DNA from: Microcaldota archaeon | GTDB lineage: Archaea > Micrarchaeota > Micrarchaeia > Micrarchaeales > Micrarchaeaceae | Assembly: GCA_021789815.1 (NCBI GenBank) | Contig: JAJYIZ010000003.1 | Coordinates: 1-44,899 of the forward strand | Direction: 5' to 3' | DNA length: 44,899 nucleotides | Shown: in pieces, positions 1 to 7,792 of the stretch | How positions within the stretch are numbered: position 1 is the stretch's first letter | Layout of the letters: each line of letters begins with the position of its first letter | The notes under the pieces: generated by a model | The model's input: the letters and a program-made list of their open reading frames with translations, nothing else | Database searches by the model: none | Told to the model about the DNA's origin: nothing | Program-made: the position numbers and the translations under genes

Positions 1-410
1 GTGGGTATGAATATATTGGCGTCGCAACCTGCAAGCTCCTCCTTTGTGAGGCCGGTGTCATCCCTTCCTATCAGCACCGAAACGTTCGTTATCCCGTTCT
101 TCTTTATCAGTTTTAGCAGGTCTTCTGGCATGTACACATTGTGGAATGACTTTCCGGTCTTCTCCCATAGCGCAGTGGTGCCCACAACGAAGCTTCCTTT
201 TGTCGCTTCGTCTATCGACTTGAATATCCTTGCGCCCTGAAGCAGGTCCCTCGCATGCTTCGAATACTTTATCGCGTCCTTGCCTTTGTAGTTGCACTTC
301 GGCCTTACAAGATTCAATTCATTTATCCCAAAGTTCTTCAACGCCCTTGCTATGTACCCCAGGTTTATCTGATATACAGGTTCTACAATGACTACCTTGA
401 GCTTGTTCAT
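1..410 (-). CDS. TrmJ/SpoU-family RNA 2'-O-methyltransferase (3' end outside window)
   Basis: Partial gene: ATG at 410, reading off the left edge, about 136 residues seen. The protein opens MNKLKVVIVEPVYQINLGYI, continues with RALKNFGINELNLVRP, and later has VVGTTALWEK and LIGRDDTGLTKEEL. These are the first half of a SPOUT (alpha/beta knot) methyltransferase; the closest recognised type is archaeal TrmJ, which 2'-O-methylates position 32 of tRNA with SAM. The SAM-binding knot motifs lie mostly beyond the edge, so substrate specificity cannot be judged. It starts 3 nt after the TGA of the CPBP protease gene and probably shares the aIF5A-S24e-S27ae transcript. Family assignment is firm; the exact tRNA target is inferred. 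Confidence 0.8.
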   Translation of the reverse strand, partial: MNKLKVVIVEPVYQINLGYIARALKNFGINELNLVRPKCNYKGKDAIKYSKHARDLLQGARIFKSIDEATKGSFVVGTTALWEKTGKSFHNVYMPEDLLKLIKKNGITNVSVLIGRDDTGLTKEELAGCDANIFIP

Positions 411-414
411 CTAA

Positions 415-1086
415 TCATATCAGCGCTAACGCGAGCAGGCCCAGTATGTTGACGCTCATGTGGGCTATTATTGAAGGGTAGAGCGAGGACGTCCTCTTCC
501 TTACATATCCTGCAAGTATTCCGAAGACCAGAGCTGCGACGAATTCCGATATTGAGAGGTAGCCTATGTAATGCAGGGCCGCGAATATTAGCGCGCTGAT
601 GATTATGCCTAGTCTTGGGACCATGAAGCCCCTGAATAGTATCTCCTCGTTTATCGGGACGATTATCGCAGAGAAGAGCAGGAAGTAGAGCGGCAGCCCA
701 GAGAATATCTGGCTTACGTTAGATGGGAGCTGTATTCCTGTTGCAGCCTGGAATAAGGCTATAGAGAATTCAAGGAATAGGACCGCTACGAAGAGCGCAA
801 CTCCGTATAGCAGATGAATTGACTTGAACGAAGAGAGGCCCAGCTGCACTGTCACCTTCTTGAATGTTCTACCTTTGGTAAGCAGCATATAGGTGAATAC
901 TCCAAAAGAGAAGATCAGCGACTGCGCGATCGATGCATAGACGGTCAGTTGATTCTGGTTTATGGTTCCTACTTTGTAGAGGTATACGGAAACTCCGAAA
1001 ACAACGAAAAGCAGGAACGTTGTCAGATATACCGCAATCCTTGCTGGCTTTTCTTTTTTCCTTGCTGCCCTGGAGCTTTTGGGCAT
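415..1086 (-). CDS. CPBP-family intramembrane metalloprotease
   Basis: A 223-aa multi-pass membrane protein. The ATG at 1086 is preferred over an upstream in-frame codon because upstream sequence belongs to the S27ae gene, which ends at 1089. After a basic N terminus (MPKSSRAARKKEKPAR) come several hydrophobic segments. The CPBP (CAAX protease and bacteriocin-processing, Rce1-like) motifs are visible: NEEILFRG (EExxxR), FAALHY (FxxxH) and HMSVN (HxxxN/B). These supply the glutamate and histidines of the active site. Rce1 relatives cleave C-terminal CAAX peptides, but prokaryotic members act on varied membrane substrates, so no substrate is assigned. It lies between S27ae and a tRNA methyltransferase, probably as a passenger of a translation operon. 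Confidence 0.88.
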   Translation of the reverse strand: MPKSSRAARKKEKPARIAVYLTTFLLFVVFGVSVYLYKVGTINQNQLTVYASIAQSLIFSFGVFTYMLLTKGRTFKKVTVQLGLSSFKSIHLLYGVALFVAVLFLEFSIALFQAATGIQLPSNVSQIFSGLPLYFLLFSAIIVPINEEILFRGFMVPRLGIIISALIFAALHYIGYLSISEFVAALVFGILAGYVRKRTSSLYPSIIAHMSVNILGLLALALI

Positions 1087-1088
1087 GT

Positions 1089-1238
1089 TCACGCCTGCTT
1101 GGCATGGCCCTTGAATTCTGTATACCCGCAATGTCCGCATGAGAACCTGTCAGAGTGCTCGGCGAGCCTTCTGCCGCACTTTGGGCAGCCCTTGCCTGTT
1201 TTGTACGGTGCTACTTTCTTAGCTTTCTTTTCTGCCAT
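1089..1238 (-). CDS. rps27ae: 30S ribosomal protein S27ae
   Basis: A 49-aa small-subunit ribosomal protein. It begins [20 protein letters not shown] and has a zinc ribbon made of C18-P-K-C21 and C34-G-H-C37, followed by [12 protein letters not shown]. Length and cysteine spacing match archaeal S27ae, which lacks the ubiquitin fusion of eukaryotes. It starts 6 nt after the S24e stop, the usual archaeal S24e-S27ae order. Confident. Confidence 0.95.
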   Translation of the reverse strand: MAEKKAKKVAPYKTGKGCPKCGRRLAEHSDRFSCGHCGYTEFKGHAKQA

Positions 1239-1243
1239 AAGCA

Positions 1244-1588
1244 TCACTCCTTCTTCTCCTCTTTCTTCTCTTCCTTCTTTGGCTCCTCCTTTGGCGCAGC
1301 CTCCTTCTTGCCTTTCTTAGTAAGCCTTGCAATTAGGTACCTTGGCTCCGATCTTTCCATCTGCTCCTTTGTTTTATATGAATGGGCCATCCCGGAGCTC
1401 CTTTTCATGCCGAATTCCTGTTTTACTTCAACTATTATCGTTGACTCCGGGCTCAGATTCATCTTCTTGCATAGCTCTTGCTTTATCTCGTCTTTTGAAG
1501 ATGTCCTGTCATCCTGGACAACAGAGAATGCTATCTCGCGCCTGTCCATCATTGGATTGTTTGTGTCTGAAAGAATGCTCACTTCCAT
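1244..1588 (-). CDS. rps24e: 30S ribosomal protein S24e
   Basis: A 114-aa protein, [20 protein letters not shown], with the S24e signature [10 protein letters not shown], a central [15 protein letters not shown] helix and the conserved [20 protein letters not shown] segment. The C-terminal roughly 25 residues are a Lys/Glu-rich low-complexity tail ([11 protein letters not shown]). It sits between aIF5A and S27ae with 4-6 nt spacings, so the three are almost certainly co-transcribed from the promoter ahead of aIF5A. Confidence 0.96.
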   Translation of the reverse strand: MEVSILSDTNNPMMDRREIAFSVVQDDRTSSKDEIKQELCKKMNLSPESTIIVEVKQEFGMKRSSGMAHSYKTKEQMERSEPRYLIARLTKKGKKEAAPKEEPKKEEKKEEKKE

Positions 1589-1592
1589 TTAA

Positions 1593-1997
1593 TCACTCGT
1601 TGCTCAGCGCCCTAGAGAGCGCCTTCCTGCCCATTGCCTCTATCACTTCAACAAGCGTCCCGGCCTTTAGCTTGCCCTGAAACTCATCTGTTATTGGCAC
1701 TTCATAAACCTCATACGTCTCTGAGTCCATGAGCTGCGCAGTAGTATCACCTACAGATACCACCTGGGCCTTCTTCTTTGTTATGACTGGTGCTTCAACA
1801 TCAGCATGGCTTGGCATGAGAAGGGTCTTCTTCTGCCCTTCGAACATTCCTATGCCGGTGACGCGCATCTTTGCCGAACCGTGCTTGCCTGGCGCGCTTA
1901 TCTCTATATCAACGACCCTGCACGGCACACCGTCTATGAGTATGTACCTGCCGACGCGCACGTCTTTCATTGATACAAGTGTTATCTCGTCGCCCAT
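1593..1997 (-). CDS. eif5a: Translation factor aIF5A
   Basis: A 134-aa homologue of eIF5A/EF-P, the factor that promotes peptide-bond formation at stalled ribosomes. The N-terminal SH3-like barrel carries the hypusine loop APGKHGSAK with Lys38 as the expected modification site. The C-terminal OB domain runs from about residue 75 (QVVSVGDTTAQLMD). The deoxyhypusine synthase gene is not in this window. It is the first gene of a minus-strand operon (aIF5A, S24e, S27ae, CPBP protease, RNA methyltransferase) and has a clear TATA box at 2034-2043. Confidence 0.97.
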   Translation of the reverse strand: MGDEITLVSMKDVRVGRYILIDGVPCRVVDIEISAPGKHGSAKMRVTGIGMFEGQKKTLLMPSHADVEAPVITKKKAQVVSVGDTTAQLMDSETYEVYEVPITDEFQGKLKAGTLVEVIEAMGRKALSRALSNE

Positions 1998-2033
1998 ACT
2001 TTCACTGGATTACAGAATGGTTTGCCTATTCGG

Positions 2034-2043
2034 ATTTATAAAG
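2034..2043 (-). promoter_or_regulatory. TATA box of the aIF5A operon
   Basis: Minus-strand CTTTATAAAT lies in the 53-nt gap between the M48 gene stop (2051) and the aIF5A start (1997). Its centre is about 26 nt from a predicted transcription start near 2012, leaving a leader of about 15 nt. The position and consensus fit archaeal TBP sites. Confidence 0.65.
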
Positions 2044-2050
2044 CGTTCTG

Positions 2051-4744
2051 TTATGAGAGCCTTATGGCAATTAGCGACATACCGCCTATGTACTCAACCG
2101 GATTCCAGCCCCACGATACATTGAGGTTTGTCTGTGTTGATGTGACAGTCGCATAAGCAACTTCTGTTGATGGGCCTCCAGAATTTACAGGTAGGGTGCT
2201 GAATGGCAGGCCTGTGGGGGCGCCCATAGCAGGCGAGCTTGCTACAAAGAGCCACGCAAGAATGAGGTCTTTTGGATTGCTTGTGGTTATCATGCCGCTT
2301 ATGTTTGCTGCCGGCGCGGTTGGCACGCTCGTCGAATTCGCATCGGTTGGTGATGCGAGGTCTGCTCCGTTAATCCCAATTGCATATAGATTCAAGTTGC
2401 CTGGGCTCAAAGATGTGGTAGTGATTATGTCGTTCTTAAGCGGTGTGGGCGAGATTGCCATCCAATACTCTGCAGCTCTGCCGTTGCTGTTTTCGAATGA
2501 TTTTATTGGTCTCCAACTGAGGCCTGCCGAATCTGATATGCCAAAGGCTGATAGGGAAGACCCCCCTTCTGCAAGATAAACTATGACTACGTCGTTCGGC
2601 TTTGAGGTTGTGAGTGCTGTGCTTGTAGAGTTAACAGATATTGCCTGGGAATAGCTGTAACCATCTATCTGCTGCGATGTTTGTGATGTTATTGGTGTGG
2701 TGGATGCTGTTGGCGTAGAACCTGTAGTTGATCCAGATGTGGAACTTGAGGCAGGTGAACCTATTGATGTAGTTGCAGGCGCAGGAAGGACAGTAATCAG
2801 ATATGCCTTATACACATAGGCGGTCGTATCATTGACATAAAATGTGTATGTGCCTGGAGCATCTTCGATTTTTACTCCGCACGATCCTATTTGTGTGCAC
2901 AAATGAGTCCCTAACGGCCTATCAAGAGCGCAAATGCCCGCAGGGCGATAATTACCTTGGCCTGTGCCATAGCACGATACATAGATATTACCGCCTTGGT
3001 AAACCGTCTGTGGGTATATCTGCAGGTTAAGGTTCGCTGTCTGCGCTGCGGCTATGCTAGAGTTTAATCCGATGTACCACGAGTGCAGCACGTTTGCTGT
3101 GGTGCTCGATCCTGCATGCAGGGAGAGCACAGAAGGTGCTAGTATCAATGTTCCAAGTATCAAGATGATAAGAGCTCCGATGATGCTCAGCCCTTTTTCC
3201 CTGCTATGGAAGGTATTGCTCCCGCTTTGCAAAGTGTATAATGATAACGATTGATTAAAGCCCCTGAAGAACCAGCCGTTGCACGATGCAGCGTTGCCTA
3301 TCATCGTCTTTACCTTCTTTATTGCGAAGTAGAGATCGCCTATCAAAGGCAGACCTGCAGTGAATCCAAAGTAGAGCAGCCCCGTCTTATCCTGGAACAT
3401 CATGCTCTCAGAAAGGACAAACCCAGGCACCCCTTTCCCTACAATTTTACCATCGAGCGCTGCGCGTATGCCCCTCACAGGAGAAGCGTATACCTGTGAC
3501 ATGAGGCTCTGGACGTTCGTTTTTGTAAATCCTCCGCCAGGATATTTGTATAAGGCAAGGATGAGCAGCCCAACACCCAGTGCAGGAAGAAGCGCACCGA
3601 ATATCGGAGCTGCCGGCAGGTTGTAACCTGCAAGAAAGATTGCTATTGGTAGTATGAGCCAGAGCTTCGACACAGTAAGATCTACTGCAAACTCTTTCCT
3701 GCATTTTCCTTTATCGAATGGGAAGCTCTTTACCTTGCCGATATCGAAGACCTGTTTCTTCTCGCCATCGAGCATGTGGATTATTCGCTTGCCTGTCAGT
3801 GGGTGGGATGATCCGAACTCGAAAAGGAACGCCCAGATGCTGTGCGTGTCGTAGACTATGGATCCGGTTATCGCGCTGTCATCCTTGTCAACAACGTAAT
3901 CCGCTCCGGCAAGGCCAAAACTCTTCGCGTGCTTGTGATCGTAGATGCCGAGCGCTCTTGTTCCCTGCATAAGCTCGTTCGTCTTGGCTGCGTTTTGCGA
4001 TGTAGATGTCAGTATCCCATAGGCGATCTTCACGAGCGCCGTAGAGAGCGGATTGCCCGTGCCCATCTTCTGTTTTGAATATTCATCTGCATAGTACTCC
4101 CTTGCCCTGCTCAGGTAGAGCAGGAAGTATGTCCCGATGTAGTAGAAAACCAACGAGAATATGCCTATGGCAATCGCAGCCGGCGCGCCCTTCCTGGCTC
4201 CGCGCGCAGCCCTTATGAAGCTTCTGCCTATCACGTAGAGCATTGTCAGCATGAAGCTTGCGAGAGTCATTACTATGAAGTCCCTGTGCACTACGTGGCC
4301 TACCTCGTGGCCAAAAACACTCTTCTTTTCATCAGTGTTAAGATACTTTATTATCCCGTTAGTGAAGATTATCCTTGCGTTGCGCGGCAGCGATCCGTAT
4401 GTGAATGACTGCGGGTTGTCATCGTTTATGTAGCCGATCTTTGGCACTGGTATCTTGTCAGTTGCACAGATCTGCTTTATGAACTTGGCTACCTCTGGCT
4501 CCATCTTTGAGAATTCATCGAACGTGAGCCACTGCGCTTTGTAGAACCATTTGTATATAAAATCAGAAAACCATGGGCTGAACCACCAGACAAGCAGGTA
4601 AACAACAGCTATCAGTATTGTTATTCCGATTAATCCTATTGTAGCGTACAGGTGGCCGAAGAAGAGAACAAGAAAGACTATGAAAAATAGGAACAGGGCA
4701 AGAAACCCTAATGCGAATATGGAGCCTACTATAGACTTAAGCAG
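2051..4744 (-). CDS. htpX: HtpX-like M48 metalloprotease fused to an extracellular beta-rich C-terminal region
   Basis: If translation starts at CTG 4744 this is 897 aa; the first in-frame ATG (4504) would delete two N-terminal membrane helices. Region 1 (about 1-85): two TM segments ending in SPWFSDF, typical of HtpX. Region 2: the M48 catalytic domain with zinc motif HEVGH (residues 146-150) and downstream ligand helix SRAREYYADEYS, two further TM helices and SHPLTGKRI. Region 3: a segment ending in GWFFRG, also found in archaeal M48 proteins. Region 4 (roughly the last 400 aa): a new hydrophobic helix after REKG, a beta-type domain, a Ser/Thr-rich linker, and a second beta-sandwich-like domain with many N-glycosylation sequons. 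Membrane quality-control protease function is inferred from the family; the C-terminal fusion is unusual. It follows ftsZ1. Confidence 0.85.
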   Translation of the reverse strand: MLKSIVGSIFALGFLALFLFFIVFLVLFFGHLYATIGLIGITILIAVVYLLVWWFSPWFSDFIYKWFYKAQWLTFDEFSKMEPEVAKFIKQICATDKIPVPKIGYINDDNPQSFTYGSLPRNARIIFTNGIIKYLNTDEKKSVFGHEVGHVVHRDFIVMTLASFMLTMLYVIGRSFIRAARGARKGAPAAIAIGIFSLVFYYIGTYFLLYLSRAREYYADEYSKQKMGTGNPLSTALVKIAYGILTSTSQNAAKTNELMQGTRALGIYDHKHAKSFGLAGADYVVDKDDSAITGSIVYDTHSIWAFLFEFGSSHPLTGKRIIHMLDGEKKQVFDIGKVKSFPFDKGKCRKEFAVDLTVSKLWLILPIAIFLAGYNLPAAPIFGALLPALGVGLLILALYKYPGGGFTKTNVQSLMSQVYASPVRGIRAALDGKIVGKGVPGFVLSESMMFQDKTGLLYFGFTAGLPLIGDLYFAIKKVKTMIGNAASCNGWFFRGFNQSLSLYTLQSGSNTFHSREKGLSIIGALIILILGTLILAPSVLSLHAGSSTTANVLHSWYIGLNSSIAAAQTANLNLQIYPQTVYQGGNIYVSCYGTGQGNYRPAGICALDRPLGTHLCTQIGSCGVKIEDAPGTYTFYVNDTTAYVYKAYLITVLPAPATTSIGSPASSSTSGSTTGSTPTASTTPITSQTSQQIDGYSYSQAISVNSTSTALTTSKPNDVVIVYLAEGGSSLSAFGISDSAGLSWRPIKSFENSNGRAAEYWMAISPTPLKNDIITTTSLSPGNLNLYAIGINGADLASPTDANSTSVPTAPAANISGMITTSNPKDLILAWLFVASSPAMGAPTGLPFSTLPVNSGGPSTEVAYATVTSTQTNLNVSWGWNPVEYIGGMSLIAIRLS

Positions 4745-4813
4745 AGAAACCCCTCACATTGACTGGTTCTATTGCTCCGTGCAGCTATTAAAGCTTGTGC
4801 TGCTGCGGGTCAA

Positions 4814-5824
4814 TCAGATTAGCTCAAGGTTCAGGTCCCCTAAAGGCGCAGCGTTGCGTGCCATCCCGGTTCCGAACTTCGGAGTGACGCCCGTGACTAT
4901 GGACATCACCCTTATCTGGTCATTGAGCTCCGGGATGAGCCTTGCTCCGAATATGACGTTCGCCTTTTCGTCCATTCCGTCTGTGACACCTTCGCCTATC
5001 CTTGTTGCCTCTGCAATTGTCAATGATGTGCCACCAGCAACGTGGACCATTGCACTCTTGCCGCCCTGCAGGTCAACATTCAGCATTGGGTGAGTCAGTG
5101 TGGACTTTATTGCCTTCTCGACCTTGTCGTGGCCGTTGCCTGCACCCAGGTTTATCACAGCCGTTCCGGCATCTCTCATTACAGCACGAACGTCTGCGAA
5201 ATCGAGGTTTATCAGGCTGGGAAGCATTATTGTGTCAGCTATTCCCTTCACTGCGTTGCACGCGACGCTGTCAACGAGCTCGAACGCCTTCTCCATCGGA
5301 AGGTTTGGCGCATAGCTCAGAACCCGGTCGTTCTCTATTATTACAGTTGTGTCAGCGTACTTGCCGAGTTGTTGCAGCGACCAGTCCGCTTTGTTCTTCC
5401 TGCTCCTCTCTATCGCGAATGGGTACGTTACAAATGCAACTACCAGGGCCCCCATGTCCTTTGCTATCCTTGCTACAACCGGTGCAGCTCCTCCTCCTGT
5501 GCCGCCTCCCATACCGGCTGCAACGAAGACCATGTCGTATCCTTCAATAGCGCGCGCGATCTCGTCCTTGCTTGCATCTGCGCACTTCTCTGCCACTTCT
5601 GGGAAGCCGCCTGCCCCCAGCCCGTGGGTTATGTTCTTGCCAATGAGTATCTTCTTGTCAGCATTGACTATGCTAAGATGCTTTGCATCTGTGTTCAGCA
5701 TAAGTGTGTCTGCACTCCTTATGCTAGCATTGTACAGCCTGTTGACAAGGTTGCATCCCTGGCCTCCGACTCCTACTACCGCAAGCTTCGCTACGAACTC
5801 CTCTCTAACACGGTCTCCCAGCAT
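4814..5824 (-). CDS. ftsZ: Cell-division GTPase FtsZ (paralogue B)
   Basis: A 336-aa tubulin-superfamily GTPase. The Rossmann start VGVGGQGCNLVNRL is followed by NTDAKHL, and the tubulin signature is at residues 106-112 but reads GGGTGGG instead of GGGTGTG. The T7 loop NLDFADVRAVM keeps both acidic residues needed for GTP hydrolysis in the polymer. It ends in a short hydrophobic tail, GDLNLELI, placed like the SepF/partner-binding tails of other FtsZ proteins. ATG at 5824 has GGTGG just upstream. The gene starts 23 nt after the second ftsZ (5848-6918), so the two are probably co-expressed. Of the three paralogues it diverges most in the signature and synergy regions (MLNVDLQGGKSAMVHVAGG). Confidence 0.95.
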   Translation of the reverse strand: MLGDRVREEFVAKLAVVGVGGQGCNLVNRLYNASIRSADTLMLNTDAKHLSIVNADKKILIGKNITHGLGAGGFPEVAEKCADASKDEIARAIEGYDMVFVAAGMGGGTGGGAAPVVARIAKDMGALVVAFVTYPFAIERSRKNKADWSLQQLGKYADTTVIIENDRVLSYAPNLPMEKAFELVDSVACNAVKGIADTIMLPSLINLDFADVRAVMRDAGTAVINLGAGNGHDKVEKAIKSTLTHPMLNVDLQGGKSAMVHVAGGTSLTIAEATRIGEGVTDGMDEKANVIFGARLIPELNDQIRVMSIVTGVTPKFGTGMARNAAPLGDLNLELI

Positions 5825-5847
5825 TTAACCACCTAAATATTATGTGG

Positions 5848-6918
5848 TTAGCCGATCATTTCAAGGTCGTTGTAGGATGCCTCCTGGCGCCTGTCTTCCA
5901 GGCGGCCGACTATGCTCGAGCCCTTTACGCCTGTGACAATAGCCACTATCTCGAGCTGGTCCTCGTACCCTGGGATTATTCTGGCTCCCCACTTTACGTT
6001 TGACTTCGGGTCCATTCTTTCGGTGATTATCTCACCCGCATGGACTGCGTCGCCGATCGTGAGTGATGATCCTCCTGATATGTGCACAAGTGCGCCTGTC
6101 GCGCCCTCGAAGTCCACATCAAGGAGTTTGTTCTTAAGGACACCTTCGGCAGCGTTTCCTACCTTGTCCGCGCCACGTCCCGTTCCAACAGCTATGAAGC
6201 CGACGCCTCCGCCTACCATTATGCTGCGCACGTCAGCGAAGTCTATGTTAATCATGCTTGGCTGTGTTATTGTCCAGACAAGACCTCCAATGGCCTTTGC
6301 GAGCACAGAGTCTGCCAGCGCGAACGCCTCGTTCATTGGAAGGTTTGGTACCAGCTTGACTAGCGTGTTGTTATCAAGGATTATCACGCTGTCGCAGTGC
6401 TTCCTCAGCTCCTGTATTCCCTCTTCGGCCTTGACCTTTCTGACTCTTTCAAGGTCGAACGGATAAGTTACCATTGCTACTACAATGGCTCCCTGCTCCT
6501 TCGCCACCTGTGCCGCTACAGAGATTGCCCCTGTTCCGGTTCCTCCACCCATTCCTCCGCATAGGAATACGAGTTGTGATCCGTTGAAAACCTCTTCTAT
6601 GAGATTCTTGTCGAGCTCTGCTGCTTTTCTTCCTGTTCCGGGGTCTCCGCCTGCTCCCAATCCCCTTGTTAATGCGCGACCAATGAGCACCTTCTTTATT
6701 CGCTCATCGATTATCTTGAAGTGCTGTGCGTCTGTGTTGACAGCAACGAATTCGGTGCCCTTAACTCCGGCCTTTACAAGCCTGTTGACTATGTTGCATC
6801 CCGCTCCGCCTAATCCGCAGGTTACAATCTTAATCTGTGATGAGCTGAAGTCATCCTGTGCTGCGTTGCTGCTGCTCTCTCGCGGTTGTCCCAATAGGTC
6901 GTTAACAAGGTCGTTCAT
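5848..6918 (-). CDS. ftsZ: Cell-division GTPase FtsZ (paralogue A)
   Basis: A 356-aa FtsZ with a roughly 28-residue N-terminal extension (DLLGQPRESSS) before the GTPase domain. Motifs: CGLGGAGCNIVNRL, NTDAQHF, tubulin signature GGGTGTG at 124-130, and T7 loop NIDFADVR at 224-231. It has one sequence difference from the others in the early domain (GAGGDPGTGRKAAE where B and C have GAGGFPEVA). The C terminus ends SYNDLEMIG, again an acidic/hydrophobic tail. It is the first gene of an ftsZA-ftsZB unit, with a TATA-like element at 6948-6960 and a GGCGATA ribosome-binding site directly before ATG 6918. Expected to form the constriction ring; division of labour with the other two is unknown. Confidence 0.96.
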   Translation of the reverse strand: MNDLVNDLLGQPRESSSNAAQDDFSSSQIKIVTCGLGGAGCNIVNRLVKAGVKGTEFVAVNTDAQHFKIIDERIKKVLIGRALTRGLGAGGDPGTGRKAAELDKNLIEEVFNGSQLVFLCGGMGGGTGTGAISVAAQVAKEQGAIVVAMVTYPFDLERVRKVKAEEGIQELRKHCDSVIILDNNTLVKLVPNLPMNEAFALADSVLAKAIGGLVWTITQPSMINIDFADVRSIMVGGGVGFIAVGTGRGADKVGNAAEGVLKNKLLDVDFEGATGALVHISGGSSLTIGDAVHAGEIITERMDPKSNVKWGARIIPGYEDQLEIVAIVTGVKGSSIVGRLEDRRQEASYNDLEMIG

Positions 6919-6947
6919 TTTATCGCCTATCTACGTTATACTGAATA

Positions 6948-6960
6948 GCTTTAAAAACCT
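6948..6960 (-). promoter_or_regulatory. Probable TATA box of the ftsZA-ftsZB unit
   Basis: Minus-strand AGGTTTTTAAAGCT-like sequence places a transcription start near 6928, about 10 nt before the ATG at 6918. It lies closer to the gene than the palindromic AT-rich block at 7033-7089. Confidence 0.5.
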
Positions 6961-7032
6961 TATGCATCTCGAATTGATAGTAGTAGTTTTGAGTTCGGGC
7001 GAAAAAACCCGTGCTTCCCGTGCAGGAGAAAG

Positions 7033-7089
7033 AGTAAATTTTATTTACTTTAATAAAATAGTATATACTATAGTATATATAAATATACT
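7033..7089. repeat. Three consecutive AT-rich dyad symmetries upstream of ftsZ
   Basis: Three inverted repeats follow one another: 7033-7049 (arms AGTAAA/TTTACT), 7058-7071 (perfect 14-bp palindrome ATAGTATATACTAT) and 7072-7089 (arms AGTATAT/ATATACT). They start 4 nt after the stop of the surface-protein gene and end about 115 nt upstream of the ftsZ ATG. They could be an operator, a terminator region or simple AT-rich spacer; the sequence alone does not decide. Confidence 0.5.
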
Positions 7090-7092
7090 AAA

Positions 7093-7758
7093 TTAGTGGC
7101 TGAGCGGTGGATGGCTAAGCGTATAATTGTATAATATAGTGCCTGTGGAGCTGAGCACCACGTATTGTGAATCTGGCGCATGGATCGCTGTGTAGTTTAT
7201 CAGCCATACGTCAGCGTATGTGTTGCCGGAAGGCGAAACCGACTTGTTTAGGGCAAGGTTTGTGTAGTGTTTTGCATAGACGTTCGTGTTGTTGTAGCCG
7301 TATGTATTGACGTATACAACAAGCGATGGATAGGATGTGTTGAACGACTTCGCTATCGCCACCTCTGGCGAGGTTATCAGATATGTGTAATATGGGAGCG
7401 AGCTGTTTGACAGGCCATATATTATGCAATGCTCGGTATAGAGGTTCGCTACAGTTGGCACAAACCCAGTAGCGGGGTAATCGTACTCTTCGAGATAGAC
7501 AGTGGGGCAGGGCCTCGTCGCGTTGTAGACCAAGCTGACAAAGATATTCCAGCTGTTCTTCTCCAGAGTGGACGGAGTAACATTGATGACGCTGACGCTA
7601 GCGTTCGGGTAAGAAGCAGCAAGATCGCGCTGAACGTTCTGCGCCGCTTGCGTTGAAGTAAGCGGTCCGGACCCGGCAACGTACTTGAATGCTAGATATC
7701 CTCCGAATATCGCTATGAGTATTGCAGCGATTATTCCTACTCTGACAAGAAGGTCCAT
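7093..7758 (-). CDS. Single-pass membrane-anchored surface protein, function unknown
   Basis: A 221-aa protein with one N-terminal helix (VGIIAAILIAIFGGYLAF) followed by an exported Asn/Ser/Tyr-rich domain with many NxS/T sequons (for example NAS, NVT, NAT, NSS, NTS, NTT, NKS, NYT) and two cysteines (PCP and EHC). The composition is typical of glycosylated archaeal surface proteins. No known family is recognised. A TATA-like element at 7780-7788 places transcription start almost at the ATG, so the message may be leaderless. It lies between argF and the ftsZ pair, all on the minus strand. Confidence 0.8.
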   Translation of the reverse strand: MDLLVRVGIIAAILIAIFGGYLAFKYVAGSGPLTSTQAAQNVQRDLAASYPNASVSVINVTPSTLEKNSWNIFVSLVYNATRPCPTVYLEEYDYPATGFVPTVANLYTEHCIIYGLSNSSLPYYTYLITSPEVAIAKSFNTSYPSLVVYVNTYGYNNTNVYAKHYTNLALNKSVSPSGNTYADVWLINYTAIHAPDSQYVVLSSTGTILYNYTLSHPPLSH

Positions 7759-7792
7759 GATGCTGGTTCGCAGAATAAGAATTTATATCTAT

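Noticed and set aside
949-1592. Plus-strand frames over CPBP, S27ae and S24e
   Set aside because: Antisense to well-identified ribosomal and protease genes.
3180-3300. Frameshift or gene boundary between the protease and its extracellular region
   Set aside because: The reading frame is continuous with sensible sequence across the junction, and no start with a ribosome-binding site is evident; a true fusion is simpler, though not proven.
5002-5836. Long plus-strand frames (182 and 264 aa) over ftsZ
   Set aside because: They are antisense to a strongly conserved ftsZ and have Cys/Leu/Tyr compositions typical of shadow frames.
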